Shown one piece after another: positions 8,232 to 17,049 of a DNA stretch of 64,000 bases. The DNA lies in contig DAOUTW010000009.1 of the NCBI GenBank assembly GCA_030668485.1, forward strand, positions 1 to 64,000, given 5' to 3'. The stretch comes from Candidatus Zixiibacteriota bacterium. GTDB taxonomy: Bacteria > Zixibacteria > MSB-5A5 > GN15 > JAAZOE01. Position numbers and translations under genes: made by a program. Within the stretch, counting starts at the first letter, position 1; each line of letters opens with the position of its first letter. Under the pieces are notes generated by a model. The model did not search any database. It was not told where the DNA came from and worked only from the letters and a program-made list of their open reading frames with translations.

Positions 8232-9458
8232 ATGAAAATATCATTGCAGCAGGCCCGGCGGATAGCCATCAACGCTCAGCTTCTGGATGGCCGTACCAAA
8301 ATACGCAGGGGCAAAGAAGGAGTCGCACAGACCATCGAAAAACTCGGCTATATTCAGATCGACACAATTTCTGTCATCGAACGAGCCCATAATCATACTC
8401 TCTGGACCCGGCGACCCGATTTTGCACCGAAAATGCTGCATGATCTTCAGACCGGAGATCGCCGAATTTTTGAATACTGGGGCCATGCGGCGTCATATCT
8501 GCCAATGACTGATTACCGTTTCTACCTGCCGCGAATGCGCGGTTTCCTGGAACCTCATCAAAAATGGGAAAAACAGCGGCTCGAAAAATACGGCCATATG
8601 ATGAAGCCGGTATTGCAGCAGATTCGTGATGAAGGGCCGTTGTCATCAAAGGACTTTGCACCCCCTGCCAATGCCAAACGCGGCACCTGGTGGGATTGGC
8701 GGCCGGCCAAAGTCGCCCTGGAACTGCTTTTCTGGCGGGGCGAATTGATGATCACCGAGAGGCGAAATTTCCATCGTATCTATGATCTGACTGAGCGCGT
8801 CTTGCCTGAGGGGACCGACACGGGATTGCCGGATGATGATGAATTGGGACAGTTTCTGGTTCGCCGGGCGCTTTCGGCCTACGGCGTGGCACGGGCAAGC
8901 GAGATTCGGGAGCATATTCGCGGGACCGACAAGAAAATCATTATCAAAGCTCTGCACAATATGGTCAACGCCGGTGAGGTCACCGAAGTGTCCGTGGGCC
9001 GCCTGAAAAACAATGAATATTTTGGATTGACGGATCGTTTGGAAGCTTCTACGAGGCTTAGAAAAACCTCTCCCCGTCTGCATTTATTATCTCCGTTCGA
9101 TAATCTTATTATTCAGCGGGAGCGAATAAAGCTCCTTTTTGAATTTGACTACACTATCGAATGTTATGTCCCGGCACCCAAACGAAAATTCGGTTATTTC
9201 GTTCTGCCGATATTGTGGGGCGAGGAGTTTGCCGGTCGTCTCGATCCTAAAGCCGACCGCAAGGCAAAAACTCTACTTATAAGAAACTTGGTACTGGAAG
9301 ATGGCTTCTCCGATTATGATGCCTTCTTACCATCGCTGGCTGCAAAATTGTGGGACATGGCTCGGTTCAACGGTTGTAAAGAAATCAGGATCGAAAAGAC
9401 ATCTCCGGTAGTAATCAAAAAGGGGTTGAGTTCGCAGATCATTAGAGCGAGACCGTAG
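8232..9458 (+). CDS. YcaQ/AlkX-type winged-helix DNA glycosylase
   Basis: A 408-aa protein of the HTH_42 (AlkZ/YcaQ) family, which removes bulky alkylated bases and unhooks interstrand crosslinks. The catalytic Gln-x-Asp motif of the YcaQ branch is visible as QID at residues 42-44, in GYIQIDTISVIERAHNHTLWTR. The family block FLEPHQKWEKQRLEKYG and the C-terminal barrel segment LHLLSPFDNLIIQRERIKLLFEFDY are also present. Length matches E. coli YcaQ. It is probably transcribed alone; the ribosome site is weak. Confidence 0.85.
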   Translation: MKISLQQARRIAINAQLLDGRTKIRRGKEGVAQTIEKLGYIQIDTISVIERAHNHTLWTRRPDFAPKMLHDLQTGDRRIFEYWGHAASYLPMTDYRFYLPRMRGFLEPHQKWEKQRLEKYGHMMKPVLQQIRDEGPLSSKDFAPPANAKRGTWWDWRPAKVALELLFWRGELMITERRNFHRIYDLTERVLPEGTDTGLPDDDELGQFLVRRALSAYGVARASEIREHIRGTDKKIIIKALHNMVNAGEVTEVSVGRLKNNEYFGLTDRLEASTRLRKTSPRLHLLSPFDNLIIQRERIKLLFEFDYTIECYVPAPKRKFGYFVLPILWGEEFAGRLDPKADRKAKTLLIRNLVLEDGFSDYDAFLPSLAAKLWDMARFNGCKEIRIEKTSPVVIKKGLSSQIIRARP

Positions 9459-9535
9459 CACAGTTCTTGACAGTCTGTCTGTTTTCCGATAGATTGGCCG
9501 GTATACAAACGTGACCAGTATCGGGAGAGAACAGC

Positions 9536-10309
9536 ATGACCTCACTCAAAGATAAAATCGTTTTCGTCACCGGGGCCTCGTCCGGAATCGGGCAGGCCTG
9601 CGCTTTGGCTTTCGCCCGCGAAGGAGCAAAGCTCTTACTCTGCGCCCGCCGCAAGGACAGGCTCAATAAACTGGCCGATGAAATCAGAGATACCTACCGC
9701 ACCGAGTGCCACTTTTTCCAGCTTGATGTCCGCAACCAAAAGGATGTTGAAACGGCTCTGAACACTCTCCCCTCTCCGTGGAAGGACATCGACATTCTGG
9801 TCAACAACGCCGGCCTTAGCCGGGGATTGACCAAAGTTCATGATGGCCTCCTGACCGACTGGGAAGAAATGATCGATACCAATATCAAAGGGCTTTTGTA
9901 TATCAGCCGGGTGGTGATTCCGGAGATGGTCGAGCGGCAGTCGGGACATATTGTCAATATCGGGTCTATCGCCGGGCACGAGGTTTATCCCGGCGGCAAT
10001 GTTTACTGCGCCACCAAGCATGCGGTCGATGCCATCACTAAAGGAATGCAGATCGACCTGGTTGATACCCCGTTGCGGGTGAGTACGGTCGATCCCGGTA
10101 TGGTAGATACTGAGTTTTCACTCGTCCGATTTCATGGCGATACTGAACGGGCCGGAGGAGTATATAAAGGATTGACGCCTTTGTCGGGGGATGATATCGC
10201 CGAGGCGGTGATATTTTGTGTCACCCGCCCGCCGCATGTCAGCATTAACCAGTTGCGCATAATGCCGACAGCCCAGGCTGCAGCGACAGTTGCACACAGA
10301 ACCGAATAA
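9536..10309 (+). CDS. SDR-family NADP-dependent oxidoreductase (YdfG-like)
   Basis: A 257-aa short-chain dehydrogenase/reductase. Cofactor motif TGASSGIG at residues 13-20, NNAG in the central strand, and the catalytic Ser and YxxxK (YCATK). An Arg-rich segment after beta-2 (CARRKDR) favours NADP. Closest in pattern to YdfG, which oxidises L-allo-threonine and 3-hydroxy acids, but substrate cannot be read from sequence. The last 48 bases are duplicated just downstream (10366-10412). Confidence 0.9.
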   Translation: MTSLKDKIVFVTGASSGIGQACALAFAREGAKLLLCARRKDRLNKLADEIRDTYRTECHFFQLDVRNQKDVETALNTLPSPWKDIDILVNNAGLSRGLTKVHDGLLTDWEEMIDTNIKGLLYISRVVIPEMVERQSGHIVNIGSIAGHEVYPGGNVYCATKHAVDAITKGMQIDLVDTPLRVSTVDPGMVDTEFSLVRFHGDTERAGGVYKGLTPLSGDDIAEAVIFCVTRPPHVSINQLRIMPTAQAAATVAHRTE

Positions 10310-10412
10310 ATCGATTATGTAGATTTTGTACTTCAAACAGGCCCCTGCCTGCGGGCTTTTGCCCGTGCCGACAGCCCAGGCTGCGGCGAAGGTTGCGCAT
10401 CGGAATGATTAA
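10262..10412 (+). repeat. Partial duplication of the SDR gene 3' end
   Basis: The stretch 10262-10309 (GCCGACAGCCCAGGCTGC... to the stop codon) reappears at 10366-10412 with several substitutions. About 55 bases lie between, including AAACAGGCCCCTGCCTGC, which resembles the mosaic repeat module. The second copy overlaps the last codons of the convergent cupin gene. It looks like an old insertion or slippage event at the gene end. Confidence 0.7.
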
Positions 10413-11287
10413 TACTGCTGATTCTTCTTCGGGCCGAAACCGAATAGCTTCTTTGTATTTTGAATGGGTGCTATAAAGGCGTCCTTGATCGCATCGCGTG
10501 TCGGCGATTGACCGTAAGGACTGGGTGTAATCCCCATCTTTCGCAATTGGGAATTGAACCGGAACAACCGCGTCCGCCGATAGACGTCTTTCGAATAATA
10601 GGTAATACTAAACGATATCGAAATATCATCCTGAACCTGCAGCCAATGCGGCGCATTGACCGGCACAAATACTCCGTTTCCCGGCTCCATCATATAGCTG
10701 TACGCCTTGTCCTGATACCTTTCGTTGAATTCCAGCTTGCCGACGACTCCGAACCGGGCATAGAAATTTTCGATCTCCTCCTCCGATAGTAAGTCCCGAT
10801 CATTGGCGTCGAAAACATAACATTGTTTTTTGCCCCTTATCTGGAGCAGGAAATTATGTTCCGGATCGAGATGATACGGCGTCAGCGAACCGGGTGAGGT
10901 CAAAAATATCCAGCCTTCGTATTGTTTGACTCCGGGGCTTATCGGCTGCGCCAGTGGAGCAACTTCATTGAGGCAGTCTTCGACCAATTGGCGATATTCC
11001 GGGTCTCTTTCGACATTTTTCAGTACCAGCCATGATTGCGCGCTTTTTATCTGACTGATGGTCTCCTCGGCGGTCAGGCCAGTGGGGGGAGCTTTTTTCT
11101 TATCCTCGTTAACGCCGACTTTGCCGGTATAATAATCGACTTTGTGTTCCGGCAATACTTTTAGGAGTTCCAGCAGGCGCTCAATTTTGAAAAGAGGATG
11201 ATTGCACAGGTTATGCTTAACATAAAACGGCTTGTCGGGGTATTGGGCTTCAAACGCTTTGGTATCTATTATCAGTTTCTGGCTCAT
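10409..11287 (-). CDS. Cupin-like (JmjC-type) Fe(II)/2-oxoglutarate oxygenase-like protein
   Basis: A 292-aa protein with the cupin_8/JmjC-like core. The iron-binding HxD motif is in TPYHLDPEHNFLLQIRG and the distal His in PVNAPHWLQV. The linked strand QCYVFDANDRDLL is typical. Such proteins include protein and tRNA hydroxylases and many bacterial proteins of unknown substrate; assignment of a substrate would be guesswork. The start at 11287 (MSQKLIID) is chosen over 11320 for its better alignment with the domain start. Its 3' end meets the duplicated tail of the SDR gene. Confidence 0.75.
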   Translation of the reverse strand: MSQKLIIDTKAFEAQYPDKPFYVKHNLCNHPLFKIERLLELLKVLPEHKVDYYTGKVGVNEDKKKAPPTGLTAEETISQIKSAQSWLVLKNVERDPEYRQLVEDCLNEVAPLAQPISPGVKQYEGWIFLTSPGSLTPYHLDPEHNFLLQIRGKKQCYVFDANDRDLLSEEEIENFYARFGVVGKLEFNERYQDKAYSYMMEPGNGVFVPVNAPHWLQVQDDISISFSITYYSKDVYRRTRLFRFNSQLRKMGITPSPYGQSPTRDAIKDAFIAPIQNTKKLFGFGPKKNQQY

Positions 11288-11469
11288 GGTCTCATCTCTA
11301 ATAAGTTTGACCGGCGGCAAAACCGGCGGCGATTATGGGATCTCGATAATAAATGAATACGGTCAAAACGGCTGTTTTTCGGGCATTATTAATGATTTAG
11401 CGCAAAGTTTGGACAGGCATAAACCGTGTAATTTCAATGAAGATGGCCGGATGGCCATATAAAAAACTC

Positions 11470-11498
11470 TTTACAATACCTGTCGTTTTGGATAAATT
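11470..11498 (+). promoter_or_regulatory. Sigma-70-like promoter of ileS
   Basis: TTTACA (11470-11475), 17-base spacer, TAAATT (11493-11498), 30 bases before the ileS start. The short leader leaves no room for a T-box. Confidence 0.4.
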
Positions 11499-11528
11499 AG
11501 AAGGCTTGATTGAAAAGGGCCATTGATT

Positions 11529-14500
11529 ATGAAATTTGACCAGCTAAAAGACAATTTTTCCTGGACCGGTGTCGAGCAGGATATTCTCGAATTCTGGGAA
11601 AAGCAGGATATTTTCCATAAGTCACTACAGGTGACCGAAGGCAAAAAGCCGTTTATCTTCTTTGAGGGGCCTCCGACGGCCAACGGTAAACCGGGGACTC
11701 ACCATGTTATCGGCCGGACCATCAAGGACCTGATGTGCCGCTATAAGACCATGCGCGGCTTCAGGGTCGACCGGAAGGGCGGATGGGACACACATGGGCT
11801 GCCGGTTGAGGTGGAAGTCGAAAAACGGCTGAAGCTGAAGAACAAGCAGGAGATCCAGGAGTACGGCATCGCTGAATTTAACCAGAAATGTCGCGAGTCG
11901 GTTTTTGCCTATAAAAAGGACTGGGATGATATCACCCGACGAATCGGATACTGGCTTGATCTCGATCAGCCCTATATAACTCTCGAAAATTACTATATCG
12001 AATCGGTCTGGAATATCCTTGAGAACCTCTTCAACCGTGACCTTATTTACCTGGGGCATAGAACCGTCCCATTTTGCCCGCGGTGTGAAACCGGCCTTTC
12101 GTCACATGAAGTTTCGCAGGCTTACAACGATGTCAGCGATCCCTCGGTTTTTGTGCGGATGAAGTCGGCGGACGACAGTTTCTCATATCTGGTCTGGACG
12201 ACGACCCCCTGGACATTGCCCTCCAATGCCGCCATCTGCCTGCATCCCAATGCTTACTACATCCGCGTGAAATTCAACGGCGAGGAATTCGTGCTCGCCG
12301 AAGCGCTGGCCGATAAGGTCCTCGGCGGTGAGTTTGAAGTTATCGACCGCAAGCTGGGATCGGAGTATCTCAACTGCCGTTACCAGCCGCTGTTTGATAT
12401 CTTCAATGAAGTGGCGGACAAGGCCTTCTATGCGATCAATGCCGAATTCGTCACCATGGAAGACGGAACCGGAATTGTCCATATCGCGCCCGGTTTCGGT
12501 GCTGACGACTATGAGATGGGGAAGCAATTCGGCCTTCCGATACTCCAGGCGATCCATGAAAACGGTCTGTTCAAAGACGATACCGGCTGGCTGGCGGGGA
12601 AATTCGTCAAGGATGCCGACCCGGAAATCATCAAGGATCTTGATAAGCGCGGGCTGCTGTTCAAAAGCGAGGTTTACACACACAGTTATCCCTTCTGTTG
12701 GCGCTGCGACTCGCCGCTGATTTATATCGCCCGTAAATCATGGTATATCAAAACCACCCAGTTCAAGGACAAGCTGCTGGAGTACAATAAGCAGATCAAC
12801 TGGTATCCGCCCGAAATCGGATCCGGCCGTTTCGGTGAATGGCTGGAAAATAACGTCGACTGGGCTTTGTCCCGCGAACGGTTCTGGGGTACCCCCCTGC
12901 CGATCTGGATTTGCGAGGAATGCGGCGAGAAGAAGGCGATCGGATCCGTGGCCCAACTGAAGGAATGCGGTATCGATGTCCCCGATGATCTGGACCTGCA
13001 CAAACCGCATATCGACGATATTAAATTAAAATGTCCGTCCTGTTCGGGATTGATGAACCGTGTTCCGGAAGTGATCGATGTCTGGTTCGATTCCGGCGCC
13101 ATGCCGTTTGCACAATGGCATTATCCGTTCGAGCACAAGGAAGATTTTGATAAGGTTTTTCCGGCCGAATTTATCTCCGAGGCGGTCGACCAGACCCGTG
13201 GCTGGTTTTATTCTTTGCTGGCCATTTCAACTATGTATTACGACCAGCCCTGTTTCAAAAACTGCCTTGTCCTCGAGTTCGTAGTCGACAAAGAGGGCAA
13301 GAAAATGTCCAAACATGTCGGCAATGTCATCGATCCGTTTGAGATGGTCGATAAGTACGGAGCCGACGCCGTCCGGTGGTATATGATTTCGACCTCGCAT
13401 CCGTGGATCGCTCTCAAATTCGATCCCCAGGGCGTGGAGATCGTGCAGCGGAAGTTTTTTGACACCTTCAAAAACTGTTATGCTTTCTGGGCCCTCTATG
13501 CCAATATCGACCAGGTCGCCGAGAAAGCGGCTCAAAACTCGCAGTCGGTCGGGGAATATCTGCGTTCCCGACGTGGTGAAGAAACACTGATCGACCGCTG
13601 GGTGAAATCCCGCTATAATTCGACCGTCGCTCAGGTAACCGAGGCGCTGGATAATTATAACCTTACTCGCGCCACCCGGCTGATCCAGGATTTCGTCATC
13701 GACGATTTATCGAATTGGTATATCCGGCTGAACCGTTCCCGCTTTTACGGTGGCGGCGACGATCCCGATAAAATGCTGGTTTATTCGTTATTGTACGATA
13801 TCCTAATCGGTGTCTGCGCGATGATGGCACCGATCGCGCCTTTCTTCAGCGATTATATTTATCGCCAGCTTCTGGGTGAAAATAGCGATTCCTATCCGGA
13901 GTCGATTCACCTGACCGGCTTCCCCTCTTCCGACACCTCATTGGTTGATACCAAACTGGAAGAAGATATGGCGTTTGTCAAAAAGGTGGTGTCGCTGGCG
14001 CTGGCCGGCCGGAAGCGGAAAAACCTCAAAGTCAGGCAACCACTTTCACGTATAATCGTACAAAGCAAAGGCGGCGTTCCCTCGGCCGATGTCCAGGAAA
14101 TTATCCTGAGGGAATTGAATATTAAGAAAATTGAGTTTGCGAACGGTACCGACAAATATGTATCATATGTGGTGAAGCTGGATTTTTCCAAGCTGGGTCC
14201 GAAATTCGGCAAGACTTTGGGACAAATATCCAAAGCGGCACAGGCTCTTTCACAGGATCAGATCAAGCAGTTTATGACTGAGGAGAGTTTGACATTCGAG
14301 GCTGATGGCCGCGAGGTTGTCCTCTCGGCGGATGAGGTCGAATTCATTCGTGGCGAAAAGGAAGGTTACGGAGTCGAAGTCGATGGTCAGATGATGATTG
14401 CTCTTGATACGTCTCTGACGCCCGAATTGATCGATGAGGGCTTTGCCCGAGAAGTAGTCAACAAAGTTCAGAATATGAGAAAATCATCGGGTTTTGAAGT

Positions 14501-14696
14501 AACCGACCGTATTAAGATCAAGCTGTTTGCCGATGAGCCTTTGTCCGGCGCGGTAGACAGATATGAAGCATACATTTGTGATGAAACTCTGGCCGATTCA
14601 CTCAACAAGGCCGAATTGAGCCAGGCCGACGGCACTGACGCCACGGAATGGAAGATTAACGGCGAGAAGGCCGTCATATCGGTAGCGCGACAATAG
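11529..14696 (+). CDS. ileS: Isoleucyl-tRNA synthetase
   Basis: Class I aminoacyl-tRNA synthetase charging tRNA-Ile; 1055 aa, which fits the longer form of the enzyme. The HIGH-type signature is the variant GTHH at residues 56-59 (PTANGKPGTHH). The KMSKS loop is KMSKH at 592-596. An editing domain (WTTTPWTLPSN) lies between. Cys pairs FCPRC and CEECG/CPSCSG may bind zinc. ATG 11529 is preferred over the TTG at 11523. It heads a probable unit with the DksA-like gene and lspA. Long-form IleRS enzymes are often less mupirocin sensitive; this was not tested. Confidence 0.97.
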   Translation: MKFDQLKDNFSWTGVEQDILEFWEKQDIFHKSLQVTEGKKPFIFFEGPPTANGKPGTHHVIGRTIKDLMCRYKTMRGFRVDRKGGWDTHGLPVEVEVEKRLKLKNKQEIQEYGIAEFNQKCRESVFAYKKDWDDITRRIGYWLDLDQPYITLENYYIESVWNILENLFNRDLIYLGHRTVPFCPRCETGLSSHEVSQAYNDVSDPSVFVRMKSADDSFSYLVWTTTPWTLPSNAAICLHPNAYYIRVKFNGEEFVLAEALADKVLGGEFEVIDRKLGSEYLNCRYQPLFDIFNEVADKAFYAINAEFVTMEDGTGIVHIAPGFGADDYEMGKQFGLPILQAIHENGLFKDDTGWLAGKFVKDADPEIIKDLDKRGLLFKSEVYTHSYPFCWRCDSPLIYIARKSWYIKTTQFKDKLLEYNKQINWYPPEIGSGRFGEWLENNVDWALSRERFWGTPLPIWICEECGEKKAIGSVAQLKECGIDVPDDLDLHKPHIDDIKLKCPSCSGLMNRVPEVIDVWFDSGAMPFAQWHYPFEHKEDFDKVFPAEFISEAVDQTRGWFYSLLAISTMYYDQPCFKNCLVLEFVVDKEGKKMSKHVGNVIDPFEMVDKYGADAVRWYMISTSHPWIALKFDPQGVEIVQRKFFDTFKNCYAFWALYANIDQVAEKAAQNSQSVGEYLRSRRGEETLIDRWVKSRYNSTVAQVTEALDNYNLTRATRLIQDFVIDDLSNWYIRLNRSRFYGGGDDPDKMLVYSLLYDILIGVCAMMAPIAPFFSDYIYRQLLGENSDSYPESIHLTGFPSSDTSLVDTKLEEDMAFVKKVVSLALAGRKRKNLKVRQPLSRIIVQSKGGVPSADVQEIILRELNIKKIEFANGTDKYVSYVVKLDFSKLGPKFGKTLGQISKAAQALSQDQIKQFMTEESLTFEADGREVVLSADEVEFIRGEKEGYGVEVDGQMMIALDTSLTPELIDEGFAREVVNKVQNMRKSSGFEVTDRIKIKLFADEPLSGAVDRYEAYICDETLADSLNKAELSQADGTDATEWKINGEKAVISVARQ

Positions 14697-14713
14697 CGAA
14701 CCGGAGGTGCGCT

Positions 14714-15097
14714 TTGAGAAAAGCGGACATGAAAAGGTATGAGAAACTTTTGCTGGAGAAACGACGGGAAATCGTAGAGGGTATCGACAGTCTCCGTAAA
14801 GATACCACCAGCACCATCAAGGAATCGACCGGAGATCTGTCGTCCTACTCCTACCATATGGCCGATTTGGGAACCGATGCCCAGGAGCGTGAGAAGAAAT
14901 TTCAACTGGCTTCCAAATCTCAGCGGTTTGTACACCACATTGATGAAGCATTGCGCCGGATTAAGGATGGGACCTACGGTAAATGCCACTCGTGTGGTAA
15001 AGATGTCAGCCGCGCCCGCTTGACAGCGGTACCCCATGCCCGATTATGTATCGAATGCAAGGAGAAGGAAGAAAAAACGAAGGCCCGTCGCAAGTGA
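14714..15097 (+). CDS. DksA/TraR-family C4 zinc-finger protein
   Basis: A 127-aa protein with an N-terminal helical hairpin and a C-terminal four-Cys zinc finger (CHSCGKD...RLCIEC). Family members bind the RNA polymerase secondary channel and modulate transcription with ppGpp. The acidic tip residues of E. coli DksA are not clearly recognisable, so the function is inferred from the fold. TTG at 14714 is chosen because CCGGAGG ends 6 bases before it; the first ATG (14729) is too far from that site. The stop overlaps the lspA start (GTGA). Confidence 0.9.
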   Translation: MRKADMKRYEKLLLEKRREIVEGIDSLRKDTTSTIKESTGDLSSYSYHMADLGTDAQEREKKFQLASKSQRFVHHIDEALRRIKDGTYGKCHSCGKDVSRARLTAVPHARLCIECKEKEEKTKARRK

Positions 15098-15642
15098 AAG
15101 AAAAATCAGCCTGGCGATTATTGCCGTATTTCATTGTTGTCTTCGTCGCCGACCAGGTGACGAAGTATATTGCATTGTCGACTTTGACGATGGGTTTGCC
15201 GGTTTCTGTCATTGGCGAATACTGGCGATGGACTCTGACATTCAATCCCGGCGGCGCCTTCGGCATGCGGCTGGGCGGTACCACTTATTATCTTGTTTCA
15301 TCACTGATCATCTTTGTGGTTCTCCTTTTTTATATCTGGCGTAATCGCCATATAAGTTTTCTGGCTATTCCTTTGACCATCGTTTCCGCGGGAGCTCTCG
15401 GCAATATTGTCGACCGCATCCGTTTCGGCGAGGTGGTTGATTTTATCGACTGGGAATTTTTCGATATAAATATCGGCTCATATTATATGGATCGCTGGCC
15501 AATATTCAATGTGGCCGACATGGCCGTCTCTTGCGGCATCACCGCTACGATTCTGCTTATTTTATATCACTCGCGAAAAAATCCAGACGGGACCGAAACG
15601 GCATCCGAAGAGTCAGAACCGAATCGGTTGCAGCAGCCATAG
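15094..15642 (+). CDS. lspA: Lipoprotein signal peptidase (signal peptidase II)
   Basis: Inner-membrane aspartic protease that removes signal peptides from prolipoproteins. Four hydrophobic segments and the family motifs are present: DQVTKYIA, FNPGGAFG, then GNIVDRIRFGEVVDFID with one catalytic Asp and FNVADMAVSCG with the other. The GTG at 15094 overlaps the upstream stop (GTGA), suggesting translational coupling; the alternative start at 15046 would overlap the zinc-finger gene by 52 bases. The window encodes several lipoprotein substrates, two of them immediately downstream. Confidence 0.95.
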   Translation: MKEKSAWRLLPYFIVVFVADQVTKYIALSTLTMGLPVSVIGEYWRWTLTFNPGGAFGMRLGGTTYYLVSSLIIFVVLLFYIWRNRHISFLAIPLTIVSAGALGNIVDRIRFGEVVDFIDWEFFDINIGSYYMDRWPIFNVADMAVSCGITATILLILYHSRKNPDGTETASEESEPNRLQQP

Positions 15643-15690
15643 TATTAATTCGAATTATTTTCATGCCATTCTGCGAAGGCATGGAGGTAA

Positions 15691-16104
15691 TCAGTCGATC
15701 ACAAAATCCACTTTATATGCAATCCAAATCCCGATCGGCTGACCGTTTTGTATGGCCGCTTCATAGCGGCACATGTAAGCCGCCTTAATAGCGGCTTTCT
15801 CAAATCCCCATCCCGGCTGATTGCATCTGGCAGCAAGAGCTTTCCGCACCGCACCCTCGGAGTCGATAAAAGCCTGCATCAGTACAATTCCCTCGATTCC
15901 TCTTTCATACGCCCGAATCGGATATTTCGGGATCTCCTCGTATGTCCGAACCGGAAGTTGTTCTACTGGTACAAACTGATCCGGCGGGGGTATTTGATCG
16001 CCTGGGACAATATCAATGGTGGCATTGGTCGGGGCGCCCTTTCGATCGGTGCAACCCACCGCCATTATTATTACTACGGCCAATATTAAATATAGATATT
16101 TCAT
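15691..16104 (-). CDS. Lipoprotein with TonB C-terminal-type domain (paralogue)
   Basis: A 137-aa paralogue of the protein at 7644-8069. The lipobox is MAVGC, then a Pro-rich stretch (IPPPDQFVP). The TonB-C-like domain follows: KYPIRAYERGIEGIVLMQAFIDSEGAV, then AAIKAAYMCRYEAAIQNGQPIGIWIAYKVDF. The start at 16104 has GGGAAGGAAAC directly upstream; the in-frame ATG at 16119 overlaps the previous stop. It is the second gene of a two-lipoprotein unit with 16119-16934, convergent with lspA. Confidence 0.82.
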   Translation of the reverse strand: MKYLYLILAVVIIMAVGCTDRKGAPTNATIDIVPGDQIPPPDQFVPVEQLPVRTYEEIPKYPIRAYERGIEGIVLMQAFIDSEGAVRKALAARCNQPGWGFEKAAIKAAYMCRYEAAIQNGQPIGIWIAYKVDFVID

Positions 16105-16118
16105 GTTTCCTTCCCTCA

Positions 16119-16934
16119 TTATTTATCCGTTTCCGGTTCGACTGCCTCTGGCTGATCTTCCGGAACAGGTTCTTCAACTCCCGATTCCATTGTCAGCGAT
16201 TTGTCAAGGGCGGTATAGAACCCGCGGTAGAAGCGAACATCGTGGACCGGGCCGGTATCTTTGACATTATATCCCTTCATCCGGCTCCCCTGGATACTCG
16301 TTCGCATATTCGTTTGGCTCTCGTCGATCGGTGTCAGGTTGATGCTGATCCGGTAATCATAATATTCCAGCTCGTCGGCCGTATCTGAATCGAGGAGGGC
16401 GTCGGCGATAATGATAGTCGTCGAGATATCAGTATCGTCATCATCGTCATGTTCCCGTTCCTCGTCCTGGCCCCGAGTGTCGTCGCTATTGCCCTTGCTG
16501 CGTGACTCATCATCTTCATCATCATCGTCATCAGAGACAGCCGCCGCGATAATGACAATGAGGCCGATGACAATAATGATACCGGTAACGATGAGCAGAA
16601 CGATCGCCCAGGTCGGAAAATCATCATCGTCGCCCAGTTCGGAATCGGTGAAATTATCGCCCAGATTCCCCATAGATTTCTTACTGGCGGTGATCACTCC
16701 GGCCTCGGTGTCCAGCATCTCGACGGTGAAACCGAGATCCTGCAGAAGATTTACCGAGGCATCGAAGGCAGTGGTGAAGTCGGCTGCCACAGTACGAGTT
16801 TCCAGTTGGCGGATTTCATCGACATTCGGCGCTTTTTTCGAGGCGCATCCGGCCAGCACCAGGATCAGGTACACCCGCACCAGCAGTATCGGGATTTTCA
16901 ACCAGAGTCGTTTCGGTTGTACAAATTCGGTCAT
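16119..16934 (-). CDS. Acidic lipoprotein with an internal membrane segment
   Basis: A 271-aa protein not assigned to a family. A signal region ends in the lipobox LAGC (Cys30). A short domain follows (TRTVAADFTTAFDASVNLLQDLGFTVEM...). Then comes a 25-residue hydrophobic helix (WAIVLLIVTGIIIVIGLIVII) and, immediately after it, runs of Asp and Glu (DDDDDEDDE, DDDDDTD). A beta-rich C-terminal part ends in a Pro/Glu tail. A lipid anchor plus a transmembrane helix is unusual and makes topology uncertain. Its stop overlaps the next ATG, so it is cotranscribed with the TonB-C lipoprotein. Confidence 0.7.
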   Translation of the reverse strand: MTEFVQPKRLWLKIPILLVRVYLILVLAGCASKKAPNVDEIRQLETRTVAADFTTAFDASVNLLQDLGFTVEMLDTEAGVITASKKSMGNLGDNFTDSELGDDDDFPTWAIVLLIVTGIIIVIGLIVIIAAAVSDDDDDEDDESRSKGNSDDTRGQDEEREHDDDDDTDISTTIIIADALLDSDTADELEYYDYRISINLTPIDESQTNMRTSIQGSRMKGYNVKDTGPVHDVRFYRGFYTALDKSLTMESGVEEPVPEDQPEAVEPETDK

Positions 16935-17049
16935 AATACGACTCGCCCTTTTAAATTTTCAACAATAGAGGCTATAAATTGGCTCGGTGCAATTAATTAC
17001 ATAATAGTACACAATATCATTTTTGTCAAAGCAAATCGCCGCTTTTGAC

